22,429 nucleotides of DNA from Pseudomonadota bacterium (GTDB lineage Bacteria; Pseudomonadota; Alphaproteobacteria; Acetobacterales; Acetobacteraceae): assembly GCA_021798375.1 (NCBI GenBank), contig JAJZHU010000007.1, positions 1-22,429 on the forward strand. Reading direction: 5' to 3'. A model generated the notes under the pieces. The model made no database searches. It saw only the letters and a list, made by a program, of their open reading frames with translations, and was not told the origin of the DNA. Every line of letters starts with the position of its first letter. Position 1 is the first letter of the stretch. Made by a program: the position numbers and the translations under genes. Shown piece after piece: positions 7,961-15,079 of this stretch.

Positions 7961-8668
7961 TCAGTGTGCGGGTTGCGCAGGAACGGGTTTGGGGGCAGGC
8001 GCAGGCATGCTGTCGATCAATTTGGCAACGGCCCTGAGTGATTTGTCGTCGATTTCAGACCGCCGAAATGCCGGCATCGCATTCAAACCGCTGCGCGCTG
8101 TGGCGATAATGGTCTCCTCAGGCAAACCCAATCCACGCAACATCGGCCCGACTCCGGTTTCATGGCAGCGGCCACAAACCTTGGCATAAACTTCCTTGCC
8201 ACTTTGCCAGTTCCCGTATTCGTCGGCGCGCGCCGACCCAACGGACAACGCCGCCCCCACCAGCAACATCGCCGCCAGCGCCGCAAACGAGGAATGTCGC
8301 CGCGAACGCACCCTGGTCGCAACCCCCTGTGGAAACAGCACCTTGATCGTGCCGTCAGACGCTTCCGCGATGGTTTCCGCCCGTGCCTGGTGACATATCA
8401 CGTCGAACAGGACGCGGTCCGCACCATCAAGAGAGGCCTCAACCATCCCGCCACTGCGCTCCGCCAGGGCCGAACGAACGGCATTCATTCTCTCAAGATA
8501 GGAACCACGCAACACCAACGCCGCCCGGATTCCCGGACGCGGCGACAGTTCAGCCGATCGGATGGTCAACACTTGTTGCCCAACCTTTCGCGCGACGGCT
8601 GTTAAAGAAACCCCTACGCTCGCCAGACTGCTTGCAGCCAGCAAGAATCGCCGTGGTATTGGACGCAT
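7961..8668 (-). CDS. pchC: Cytochrome c subunit of the flavocytochrome, with an extra N-terminal domain
   Basis: The C-terminal part (about residues 149-220) is a single-heme class I cytochrome c: CGRCH at 165-169 binds heme covalently and Met198 in NAMPAF is the likely distal ligand. A Pro/Ala-rich tail follows. It should accept electrons from the flavoprotein encoded next in the operon and act in the periplasm. At 235 residues it is much longer than usual PchC subunits. Residues 1-26 form a hydrophobic, signal-like start (RRFLLAASSLASVG). About 90 residues of unknown function follow, then a second signal-like stretch at 121-148 ending SARA. The ATG at 8668 has a near-perfect AAGGAGG, so the long form is probably made. 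An in-frame GTG at 8311 (residue 120), with GGGGG upstream, could start a normal pre-cytochrome. The extra part might be a fused PchX-like protein (pchX lies between pchC and pchF in Pseudomonas), which I could not verify. Confidence 0.85.
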   Translation of the reverse strand: MRPIPRRFLLAASSLASVGVSLTAVARKVGQQVLTIRSAELSPRPGIRAALVLRGSYLERMNAVRSALAERSGGMVEASLDGADRVLFDVICHQARAETIAEASDGTIKVLFPQGVATRVRSRRHSSFAALAAMLLVGAALSVGSARADEYGNWQSGKEVYAKVCGRCHETGVGPMLRGLGLPEETIIATARSGLNAMPAFRRSEIDDKSLRAVAKLIDSMPAPAPKPVPAQPAH

Positions 8669-8817
8669 GCGCCTTCCTCCTTGTTAGTTCTGTGGATATT
8701 CGCTCATGTTTTGAAGCGCGGCGCGTATTTCAGCGCGTCGATTTGCGGATTTCCGTGCAGGCGACATGCTGCAGTGCAACATCACTCAAGCCAAGACGTT
8801 TGCTGATGCTCCTTGCC

Positions 8818-8845
8818 ATTACAACGATTGCGCACCGAAATACAA
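8818..8845 (-). promoter_or_regulatory. Candidate promoter of pchC-pchF
   Basis: On the minus strand, TTGTAT (8845-8840) and TGTAAT (8823-8818) are separated by 16 bases. The -10 box matches 5 of 6 consensus positions. The palindromic element at 8867-8917 lies just upstream, where an activator would bind. Prediction by eye. Confidence 0.35.
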
Positions 8846-8866
8846 GATAAGATCAAGATGGTGCTC

Positions 8867-8917
8867 TATGTCTGTGGCGCCAACGAGTATCTTGGAGCAT
8901 GTTGCTCGATGGCGCCA
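8867..8917. promoter_or_regulatory. Candidate operator: two TGGCGCCA palindromes flanking an inverted repeat
   Basis: TGGCGCCA is found at 8875-8882 and 8910-8917. Between them is GAGCA-TGT-TGCTC (8895-8907). The stretch also has TATGTCTGTGG at 8867 and TATCTTGGAG at 8888, starts 21 bp apart. These loosely resemble the TATCTGGA repeats upstream of the DUF1302 operon. The element lies between two divergent candidate promoters, which suits control of pchC-pchF and autoregulation by the AraC-type protein. Both the element's role and the likeness to the 21-bp repeats are inference. Confidence 0.4.
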
Positions 8918-8933
8918 GTCGGCTATAAAATAC

Positions 8934-8961
8934 TTGTCAATGAGTTATTATGTGGTATTTT
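8934..8961 (+). promoter_or_regulatory. Candidate promoter of the AraC-type regulator gene
   Basis: TTGTCA (8934-8939, 5 of 6) and TATTTT (8956-8961, 4 of 6) are 16 bases apart, placing the transcript start near 8968, about 60 bases before the start codon. Confidence 0.4.
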
Positions 8962-9029
8962 TGCAACTGCATTGCACCACGGTAAGAAACGGTATTACTC
9001 ACAGGTTAGAAAATCGAGACATGAGCTAA

Positions 9030-10007
9030 ATGCACAGCGAACCTCGGAAGCATTGGAGCACAGGAGACAGGCCGGGACAACCGGCGGTTGCTTATTGGTC
9101 TGATGCCGTGTGTGAAGCGATGTTGGAAATGGAGATCAACAGCCGGGAGATCGACGTTTTCTCCGCCAGCCTGGTACAAAACCACCTTGGGCCGCTCGAT
9201 CTGAATTTCGTCAGAGCGAATCAGCACAATGTTCGCCGAACCCGGTCGATGATCGCCCGCAGCGGCGCCGCTTACACCTATCTGATCCACATCCGCGCCG
9301 GACAGTTTCAGTTGGAACAACGCGACCGGGTCAGCGTGACCAATGCCGGTGATTCGGTGTTGTTCGACACCCATACGCCGTATCATTTTTCCAGCACGCA
9401 CAGAACCGATCTACTCGCCGTGGTCTTTCCCACCGCCTGGCTCAGTCGTTGGCTGGTATCCCCTGAAGATCATGTCGCTCAAAATCTACCCGGCGACCAC
9501 GGTTGGGGGAAAGTGCTCTCAGCCATGCTTTCGGCTGTAACACCCGACGATCTGCTGCAATTTCCCGTCTCGGAGACGACGGTTGCCGAGCAAATCGCCA
9601 CCTCGCTTGCCATCACGATCGGGCACCAACAATCAGCTACCGACGCCAGCACTTTATCGCGCTATCGTCAACAACAACTGTCCCGGCTGCGCGCCTCGCT
9701 ACGCGAGCGACTGCACGAAGCGGATCTCGATCCCGCCGCTCTGGCGGCCGAACACGGTCTGTCCCGGCGCGCCATTCATGCCGTTTTTGCCGAGGCCGGA
9801 TCAAGCTTCGGGCGCGAGATCACGGCATTACGGATGGATACGGCCAAGCGACTGCTCGACGACCCACGCTTCGATCAGGTGGACATCGCCGAAATAGCCT
9901 GGCGCTGCGGTTATACCGACCCCAGCTACTTCGCCCGTTGTTATCGGCAGATATTCGGCACCGCCCCCATGGCGTGGCGGCGAAGCCGGGGAAAATCACA
10001 AAACTGA
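9030..10007 (+). CDS. AraC-family transcriptional regulator, FeaR-like
   Basis: The 325-residue protein has an N-terminal ligand-sensing AraC-binding-like domain (about 10-200). It begins with the WSTGD...AVAYWSDAV pattern seen in FeaR-type regulators and includes a cupin-like stretch (YLIHIRAGQFQLEQRD). The C-terminal AraC DNA-binding domain is at about 220-320, with two helix-turn-helix units: LDPAALAAEHGLSRRAIHAV and VDIAEIAWRCGYTDPSYFAR. The latter leads to the conserved FGTAPMAWRR end. FeaR activates aromatic amine catabolism, and close relatives are often next to aromatic catabolic genes. Divergence from pchC-pchF suggests it activates them in response to the phenol or its product, and perhaps the DUF1302 operon through the 21-bp repeats. 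No strong ribosome site precedes the ATG, but a start here gives the full family N-terminus. No terminator is seen before the tRNA. Confidence 0.88.
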   Translation: MHSEPRKHWSTGDRPGQPAVAYWSDAVCEAMLEMEINSREIDVFSASLVQNHLGPLDLNFVRANQHNVRRTRSMIARSGAAYTYLIHIRAGQFQLEQRDRVSVTNAGDSVLFDTHTPYHFSSTHRTDLLAVVFPTAWLSRWLVSPEDHVAQNLPGDHGWGKVLSAMLSAVTPDDLLQFPVSETTVAEQIATSLAITIGHQQSATDASTLSRYRQQQLSRLRASLRERLHEADLDPAALAAEHGLSRRAIHAVFAEAGSSFGREITALRMDTAKRLLDDPRFDQVDIAEIAWRCGYTDPSYFARCYRQIFGTAPMAWRRSRGKSQN

Positions 10008-10075
10008 GCCTGCCCTAAACTGAACTGCCTGCCCTTTTTTCTGCGTATTGTCCGACTTACGCATGAATAATGGGG

Positions 10076-10149
10076 TGGAGCGGGTGAAGGGAATCGAACC
10101 CTCGTGTGCAGCTTGGGAAGCTGCCGTTCTACCATTGAACTACACCCGC
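10076..10149 (-). tRNA. tRNA-Gly (anticodon CCC)
   Basis: The minus strand folds into a complete cloverleaf. The 7-bp acceptor stem GCGGGTG pairs with CACCCGC, followed by discriminator T and an encoded CCA. The anticodon arm is GCAGC-TTCCCAA-GCTGC, and the T loop carries GGTTCGATTCC. The loop gives anticodon CCC, reading GGG. It closely resembles E. coli glyU in the D arm (GTAGTTCAATGGTAGAAC). Confidence 0.96.
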
Positions 10150-10166
10150 ATAACCCAGTCGGCGCT

Positions 10167-10195
10167 CTTATAGAAAGCTACATCGAACCGCGCAA
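10167..10195 (-). promoter_or_regulatory. Candidate promoter of the tRNA-Gly gene
   Basis: On the minus strand, TTGCGC (10195-10190) and TATAAG (10172-10167) are 17 bases apart. The start of transcription would be about 12 bases before the mature tRNA. Confidence 0.5.
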
Positions 10196-10318
10196 GGAAA
10201 CATGCGCAAAAAAATCATCCCCGCAGATTGCCCCCTTTCTCTTCCCTTCCTTTTCTGGCGGTCTTAGCTATCATCCGTCCCGCAAAACATGCAGCATCTT
10301 CCCCCAACGAGGCACCGA

Positions 10319-11491
10319 ATGGCTTACCGACCCGCCACACAACTGGTCCATGGCGGCCAGTTCCGCACTGAATTTGGCGAAACTACCGAGCCTTTGTTCC
10401 TGACATCGGGCTTTGTCTATGACAATGCCGAACAGGCCGAAGCGACTTTCAAGGGCGAGATCGCCCATTATCAATATTCCCGCTTCGGCAACCCCACCGT
10501 CACCATGTTGGAAACGCGCCTGGCGTTGCTGGAAGGCGCCGAGGCCTGCCGCACCACCGCGACGGGGATGGCCGCGCTGCACGCTTCTCTGCTGTGTCAT
10601 CTGAAAACCGGCGATCGGGTGGTGGCATCACGCGCCTTGTTCGGTTCGTGCCATTGGGTCGTATCGAACCTGCTGCCGCGCTACGGCATTCAATATGAAT
10701 TCGTCGATGGCGGCGATCTGGCACAGTGGAAGGCCGCTTTGGCCAGGCCAACCGCAATGGTGTTACTGGAAACGCCCTCGAATCCGATGTTGGATATCTT
10801 GGATCTGCCGGCAATCAGTGAATTATCCCACCAGGCAGGCGCTTTGGTCGTGGTGGACAATGTTTTTGCTACTCCTCTTTTGCAAAAGCCACTGCAACTT
10901 GGCGCGGATATCGTGATCTATTCCTGCACCAAACACATCGACGGCCAAGGTCGCGTGTTGGGGGGCGCCGTGCTTGGCACCAAGAAATATATCGAAGACA
11001 CTTTGGTCCCATTTATCCGCAACACGGGTCCAGCGATCTCCCCGTTCAATGCTTGGATGTTATTAAAAGGATTGGAGACTTTGGCGCTGCGAGTAAACGC
11101 CGCCACCCTAAGTGCCGAATCTGTGGCCAATTTCCTGGCGGGCAAGCCAGGGATGAAGCGCGTGCTGTATCCCACCCGCCAGGATCACCCGCAGCATGAG
11201 TTGGCGATGAAACAAATGAGCGGCGGCAGCACGATGGTCGCGATCGAGGTTGAGGGCGGCAAAGACGCGGCATTCCGCTTTATGAACGCATTCAAACTGA
11301 TCGCCATTTCCAACAATCTGGGCGATAGCAAAAGCCTCGCCACACACCCGGCCACCACCACCCACTCCAAATTGAGCGCCGAAGACCGCGCCCAACTTGG
11401 CATCACCGATGGGGCGATACGGCTTTCGATTGGGCTCGAGGATGTGGAGGATCTGAAAGACGATCTCTCCGCCGCGCTGGCCGCCATCTAA
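10319..11491 (+). CDS. metZ: O-succinylhomoserine sulfhydrylase
   Basis: This PLP enzyme of the Cys/Met metabolism family (390 residues) joins sulfide to O-succinyl- or O-acetylhomoserine to give homocysteine for methionine synthesis in the cytoplasm. Seen: YSRFGNPT at 53-60, VVVDNVFATP near 177-186 (PLP-binding Asp), and the Schiff-base Lys205 in YSCTKHIDGQGR. The C-terminus has SLGxxxSLxxHPAxxTH-like residues (NLGDSKSLATHPATTTH). The GQGRVLGGAV stretch after the lysine is typical of MetZ rather than cystathionine enzymes. The open frame reaches back to an ATG at 10289, but the ATG at 10319 has GAGG six bases upstream and begins MAYRPATQLVHGG, as usual for the family. A terminator follows directly, so it is monocistronic. 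Confidence 0.92.
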   Translation: MAYRPATQLVHGGQFRTEFGETTEPLFLTSGFVYDNAEQAEATFKGEIAHYQYSRFGNPTVTMLETRLALLEGAEACRTTATGMAALHASLLCHLKTGDRVVASRALFGSCHWVVSNLLPRYGIQYEFVDGGDLAQWKAALARPTAMVLLETPSNPMLDILDLPAISELSHQAGALVVVDNVFATPLLQKPLQLGADIVIYSCTKHIDGQGRVLGGAVLGTKKYIEDTLVPFIRNTGPAISPFNAWMLLKGLETLALRVNAATLSAESVANFLAGKPGMKRVLYPTRQDHPQHELAMKQMSGGSTMVAIEVEGGKDAAFRFMNAFKLIAISNNLGDSKSLATHPATTTHSKLSAEDRAQLGITDGAIRLSIGLEDVEDLKDDLSAALAAI

Positions 11492-11504
11492 ATCTATCAT
11501 GGAG

Positions 11505-11531
11505 GGCAAGGCAGGATGGCCTTGCCTTCTT
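11505..11531 (+). terminator. Intrinsic terminator of metZ
   Basis: An 8-bp stem GGCAAGGC/GCCTTGCC (11505-11512 with 11519-11526) around AGGATG is followed by TTCTT. It lies 13 bases after the metZ stop. Confidence 0.65.
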
Positions 11532-11555
11532 GGCGTCTCCGCGCAATAACCACCC

Positions 11556-11654
11556 TGGGAGATCGGCGGCGGACGAGTGCCTCGCCAACCCGGTCAGGTC
11601 CGGAAGGAAGCAGCCGCAACGAGTTTCCACTCGGGTCGATGGCCGGTCTCCCAC
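11556..11654 (+). ncRNA. ffs: Signal recognition particle RNA, small bacterial type (4.5S)
   Basis: The conserved SRP domain-IV core GGTCAGGTCCGGAAGGAAGC, followed by AGCC, is present at about 11600. This is the Ffh-binding asymmetric loop and GGAA tetraloop. The ends pair as GGGAGATCGGC with GGCCGGTCTCCC, giving a single long hairpin of about 96-99 bases, somewhat shorter than E. coli 4.5S RNA. It works with Ffh in co-translational membrane targeting. A possible promoter (TTGCCT at 11522 and CAATAA at 11544) overlaps the end of the metZ terminator. Exact ends are uncertain by a few bases. Position just before dnaX is common in proteobacteria. Confidence 0.93.
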
Positions 11655-11715
11655 CCTTCCCGCTATTTTGGCTCCCGGTGTGGGGCTTCCACCATTTGGC
11701 CGCAAGGCAGCATGC

Positions 11716-13572
11716 ATGACCGGCCTGTTTGGCGATGACGAACCTGACTTGCCGCCGCCCAACCTCAATGATCCGGGGGGCGCCAATTTCACTGGTCCCA
11801 ACCTGTTTGGTGAAGAAGCGGTGCCGGCGACGGCGCAGGCTGTGGCTTACCGGGTGTTGGCCCGGAAATACCGGCCGAAGGATTTCGCGGATCTAATCGG
11901 ACAAGATGCGTTGGTGCGCACGCTGCGCAATAGCTTTGCCCAAGGCCGGGTGGCCCACGCTTTCATGCTGACGGGCGTGCGCGGGGTGGGGAAGACCACG
12001 ACCGCACGGATTTTGGCCCGCGCGCTGAACTGCATCGGGGTCGATGGCAACGGCGGACCGGTGGCGGATCCATGCGGCGTGTGTGCCAATTGCGTGGCGA
12101 TCTTGGCCGACCGGCACCCGGATGTGATCGAAGTGGACGCGGCTTCAAATACCGGGGTCGATTATGTCCGCGAGATCATCGAAGCGACTCGCTTCAAGCC
12201 GATGCAGGCGCGCACCAAATTATTTATCATTGACGAAGTGCATATGCTCTCAAAGCCGGCCTTCAACGCCCTGTTGAAGACGTTGGAAGAGCCGCCCGCC
12301 CATATCAAATTCGTGTTCGCCACCACCGAGATCCGCAAAGTGCCGGTAACGGTGCTATCGCGCTGCCAACGCTTTGATCTAAAACGTGTTTCGATGAGCG
12401 AACTCGCCGCGCATTTCGCTCGCATCGCCGCCAAGGAAGATGTAGCGATCAGCGAGGGCGCGCTGGAGATGATTGCACGTGCCGCCGACGGTTCGGTACG
12501 CGATGGGCTTTCGCTACTCGATCAGGCCATCGCCCGCAGGACCGAGGGTGACATCGGCGCCGATTTGGTGGCGGAAATGCTCGGGCTCGCCGATCGCGGG
12601 CTGGTATTTGATCTGCTCGATGCCGTCATGGCCGGCAAGCCCGCGGATACGCTGGAAATCACCGACCGTGCTCATGCCGCAGGGGCGGATCTGGGTTTGC
12701 TGTTGGGCGACATGCTGGATTTGATCCACACACTGACGCGCATCAAAGCCGTGCCGGCACTAAAGCGTGCGCAAGAACTGCCTGAAGCCGAGCGGGTGCG
12801 CGGCGGGGAATTGGCCGACAAGATTTCGGTCCCGATGTTGGCACGCGCCTGGCAGATGTTGCTCAAGGGTTTGGGCGAAGTGGAAGCCGCCCCGGATCGC
12901 CGTGCGGCGGCTGAAATGGTGCTGATCCGCCTATGCCATGTGGCCGACTTGCCGCCGCCAGGAGATTTGGTAAAGCAACTCCTGAGTCAGGGAGTTCAGG
13001 TTGCCGGATCATCGGCGCCTGGCAACAGCGGGGGTGGCGCCAGAGCCATGGCTGGTGGCGGCGCATTGTCGCAAGCCGCACCGGCAGTCAGCCCCGGTTT
13101 GAACAATGCGCCGCATTTCAACAATTTCCGCGAATTGGCTGCCTTGGTGGCCGAATCGCGTGAAGCGATGTTGCATGCTCATTTGGTGCATTCGGTGCAT
13201 TTGGTGCGTTTCGCACCGCCTGTCATTGAACTGCGCGTGGAAGCCGATACGCCGCGCGATTTCGTGCCGAAATTGGCCGCATTATTGCTGAATTTAACCC
13301 AAACCCGCTGGACGATCGCGCTTTCAACCCAACCCGGAGAGCCCACCTTGGCTCAACAAGGGAACGTCGCGGATCATGCTCGACGCGAGGAGGCCGGGTC
13401 CCATCCATTGGTGCGGGCAATCCTGGAAGCATTCCCGGGCGCCAAGATCCAAGCGGTGATCGACGACAGAATCGATGCTTACGGCATTTCCACTCCCCCC
13501 AATTTGGGCGAAGCTGACATGCCCGAATTTGCTCCGCCTGATGCGGAGTTTGCTTCCCCTATCGAGGATTGA
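11716..13572 (+). CDS. dnaX: DNA polymerase III subunit gamma/tau
   Basis: The 618-residue clamp-loader ATPase loads the beta clamp and organises the replisome. Seen in order: a 42-residue N-terminal extension, YRVLARKYRP (45-54), Walker A GVRGVGKT (87-94), and zinc cysteines 106, 120, 123 and 126. Then come Walker B DEVH (173-176) and sensor SRC (215-217), the collar domain, a Gly-rich linker (436-449), and a tau-type C-terminal domain. The frame is open back to 11530 through the SRP RNA gene, so an upstream start would be wrong. ATG at 11716 has AAGG eight bases upstream. I see no A-rich slippery sequence like that of E. coli dnaX. It is followed by ybaB three bases after its stop. Confidence 0.95.
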   Translation: MTGLFGDDEPDLPPPNLNDPGGANFTGPNLFGEEAVPATAQAVAYRVLARKYRPKDFADLIGQDALVRTLRNSFAQGRVAHAFMLTGVRGVGKTTTARILARALNCIGVDGNGGPVADPCGVCANCVAILADRHPDVIEVDAASNTGVDYVREIIEATRFKPMQARTKLFIIDEVHMLSKPAFNALLKTLEEPPAHIKFVFATTEIRKVPVTVLSRCQRFDLKRVSMSELAAHFARIAAKEDVAISEGALEMIARAADGSVRDGLSLLDQAIARRTEGDIGADLVAEMLGLADRGLVFDLLDAVMAGKPADTLEITDRAHAAGADLGLLLGDMLDLIHTLTRIKAVPALKRAQELPEAERVRGGELADKISVPMLARAWQMLLKGLGEVEAAPDRRAAAEMVLIRLCHVADLPPPGDLVKQLLSQGVQVAGSSAPGNSGGGARAMAGGGALSQAAPAVSPGLNNAPHFNNFRELAALVAESREAMLHAHLVHSVHLVRFAPPVIELRVEADTPRDFVPKLAALLLNLTQTRWTIALSTQPGEPTLAQQGNVADHARREEAGSHPLVRAILEAFPGAKIQAVIDDRIDAYGISTPPNLGEADMPEFAPPDAEFASPIED

Positions 13573-13574
13573 CC

Positions 13575-13889
13575 ATGAAAAATCTATCCGGCTTGATGAA
13601 ACAAGCGAGCCAAATGCAAGCCAAAATGCAGACCATGCAAGCCAAGCTGGAAACATCGGAAACCGATGGTGTGGCCGGCGCCGGGCTGGTGAGCGTCACA
13701 CTTTCCGGCAAGGGGGATTTGAAAAGGATCAAAATCGATCCCAAACTGATGGATCCCTCCGAAACCGAGATGTTGGAGGATCTGATTTTGGCCGCCCACC
13801 AGGACGCGAAACGCAAAGTCGAGGCCGTGGCCGAGGCGGAGATGAAAGCAATTACGGGTGGGCTGAATATTCCGGGCCTTTCCTTCTAA
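13575..13889 (+). CDS. ybaB: YbaB/EbfC family nucleoid-associated protein
   Basis: This 104-residue DNA-binding protein has the family layout: an N-terminal helix rich in Met, Gln and Lys (about 1-30), a central beta part (VSVTLSGKGDLKRIKIDPKL), and a C-terminal helix (ILAAHQDAKRKVEAVAEAEM). It binds DNA as a dimer and is nearly always encoded between dnaX and recR, as here. The ATG is three bases after the dnaX stop with GAGGA six bases upstream, so the genes are co-transcribed. A TTG at 13569 is in frame, but the ATG has the better spacing. Confidence 0.95.
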   Translation: MKNLSGLMKQASQMQAKMQTMQAKLETSETDGVAGAGLVSVTLSGKGDLKRIKIDPKLMDPSETEMLEDLILAAHQDAKRKVEAVAEAEMKAITGGLNIPGLSF

Positions 13890-13901
13890 GAGAAGCCAGA
13901 C

Positions 13902-14495
13902 ATGGGCGGGCCAGAGATCGAGCGCTTGATTCAATTGCTGGCCCGCCTGCCTGGGCTGGGGCCGCGCAGTGCGCAGCGAATCGCGCTGAAATTACTGACC
14001 CAGCCCGAAATGCGCATGTTGCCTCTGGCCGCTGCTTTGACCCACGCGGCGCAGGCCATCAAGCCGTGCCGGATTTGCGGCAATCTCGACAGTCGCGATC
14101 CTTGTATGATCTGCACCGACCCCGCGCGCGAAACCAACCGCATTTGCGTGGTGGAGGGAGTGGCGGATTTGTGGGCCATCGAACGTTCACGCGGCTGGCG
14201 TGGGTTCTATCATGTGTTGGGCGGCACGCTTTCGGCGCTAAACGGCACGATGCCCGAGGATTTAAGTCTGGAACCATTGCTGGCACGGTTGCGCGCGGGT
14301 GGAGTGGAGGAAGTAATTCTGGCGCTTGCCGCCACGGTTGACGGGGCGGCAACGACCCACTGGTTGGCTGATCGACTGCAATCCTCTGGGGTTACCATCA
14401 CCTCGCTGGCTCAAGGCGTGCCGATGGGCGGGAGTTTGGAAATTCTCGACGAGGGCACATTGGGCAATGCCCTCCGGGCACGCCGGCCAGTTTAG
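13902..14495 (+). CDS. recR: Recombination protein RecR
   Basis: The 197-residue RecR has the N-terminal helix-hairpin-helix (LARLPGLGPRSAQRIALKLL), a four-cysteine zinc motif at residues 56, 59, 68 and 71 (CRICG...CMIC), and a Toprim domain (VVEGVADLWAIE near 83-94). The end of the Toprim region reads TSLAQGVPMGGSLEILDEGTL. With RecF and RecO it helps RecA load on gapped DNA. It starts 12 bases after ybaB and completes the usual dnaX-ybaB-recR operon. Length is normal. Confidence 0.96.
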   Translation: MGGPEIERLIQLLARLPGLGPRSAQRIALKLLTQPEMRMLPLAAALTHAAQAIKPCRICGNLDSRDPCMICTDPARETNRICVVEGVADLWAIERSRGWRGFYHVLGGTLSALNGTMPEDLSLEPLLARLRAGGVEEVILALAATVDGAATTHWLADRLQSSGVTITSLAQGVPMGGSLEILDEGTLGNALRARRPV

Positions 14496-14564
14496 TGTCG
14501 AAGCAAAGACATTGTCCTCATCACGTCTTGACGCCCGCCTCATCCCCGCCCAAAGCTTTGGTCC

Positions 14565-15005
14565 ATGAACGATCCTTTTCTGATTCCCCCCGAACCCACG
14601 GCCCAAGAGGCCATTGCCGCAATTACCGATGATCTGTCCAATTTCGACGATTGGATGGACCGCTATCAGTTCATCATCGAAATGGGGCGGCAACTGCCTG
14701 AATATCCCAACGAATGGGCCGATGACGCGCACCGGGTGCCGGGCTGTCAAAGCCAGGTGTGGATGGAACGCACCATGCGCGACGGGAAGTTATTTTTCGC
14801 GGGCGCGTCCGACGCGGTGATCGTATCGGGCCTGGTTGCTTTGTTGTTGCGAGTCTATTCAGGTCGCACGCCCGCGGAAATTCTGGCAACCAGTCCAACA
14901 TTTTTGACCGATCTTGGGTTGATTCAGGCGCTTTCAACCAACCGGGGCAACGGCATCGCGGCGATGGCGCGCAAACTGCAAGAGATCGCCGCCATCAGCA
15001 AATAG
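14565..15005 (+). CDS. sufE: SufE family Fe-S cluster assembly sulfur-transfer protein
   Basis: The 146-residue protein belongs to the SufE/CsdE family, which takes persulfide sulfur from a SufS-type cysteine desulfurase. The acceptor cysteine is Cys61 in RVPGCQSQVW. The family pattern D(D/N)W..RYQ.IIE.GR.LP and the later LSTNRGNGIAAM are also present. The ATG at 14565 has only a weak AAAG upstream. It lies 69 bases after recR, and no suf operon is in the window. Whether it shares the recR transcript is not clear. Confidence 0.93.
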   Translation: MNDPFLIPPEPTAQEAIAAITDDLSNFDDWMDRYQFIIEMGRQLPEYPNEWADDAHRVPGCQSQVWMERTMRDGKLFFAGASDAVIVSGLVALLLRVYSGRTPAEILATSPTFLTDLGLIQALSTNRGNGIAAMARKLQEIAAISK

Positions 15006-15006
15006 C

Positions 15007-15031
15007 CGATCTTTCCTGAGCGATCTTTCCT
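15007..15031 (+). repeat. 11-bp tandem direct repeat between sufE and argG
   Basis: CGATCTTTCCT occurs at 15007-15017 and again at 15021-15031 with a 3-base spacer, directly after the sufE stop. It may be a small slippage duplication or a regulator site for argG. Confidence 0.55.
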
Positions 15032-15079
15032 TCCGGAGCGGGAAGTGTTACGCCGCGCGAGCTTGATGGAGGTTTTGCG

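Larger units (their letters stand above)
8669..9029. other. 361-bp divergent regulatory region between pchC and the AraC-type gene
   Basis: No gene is supported here; the short plus-strand frames have no recognisable product. The region is AT-rich and holds candidate promoters in both directions with a symmetric element between them, described separately. The pchC leader would be about 140 bases long. Confidence 0.6.

Noticed and set aside
8770..8800. Possible sigma-54 promoter on the minus strand (TTGGC...GTTGCAC) before pchC
   Set aside because: The GG and GC elements are 13 bases apart instead of the required 10, and no sigma-54 activator gene is nearby.
9006..9401. Minus-strand frame opposite the start of the AraC-type gene
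   Set aside because: No domain or ribosome site; the opposite strand encodes a full AraC-family protein.
10076..10149. tRNA-Gly as a possible integration site for a genomic island covering the catabolic block
   Set aside because: No integrase gene, no repeated tRNA 3' end and no obvious change in composition at this point within the window.
13475..14341. 288-residue plus-strand frame across ybaB and recR
   Set aside because: It overlaps two well-recognised genes in another frame, and its composition is typical of an out-of-frame reading.
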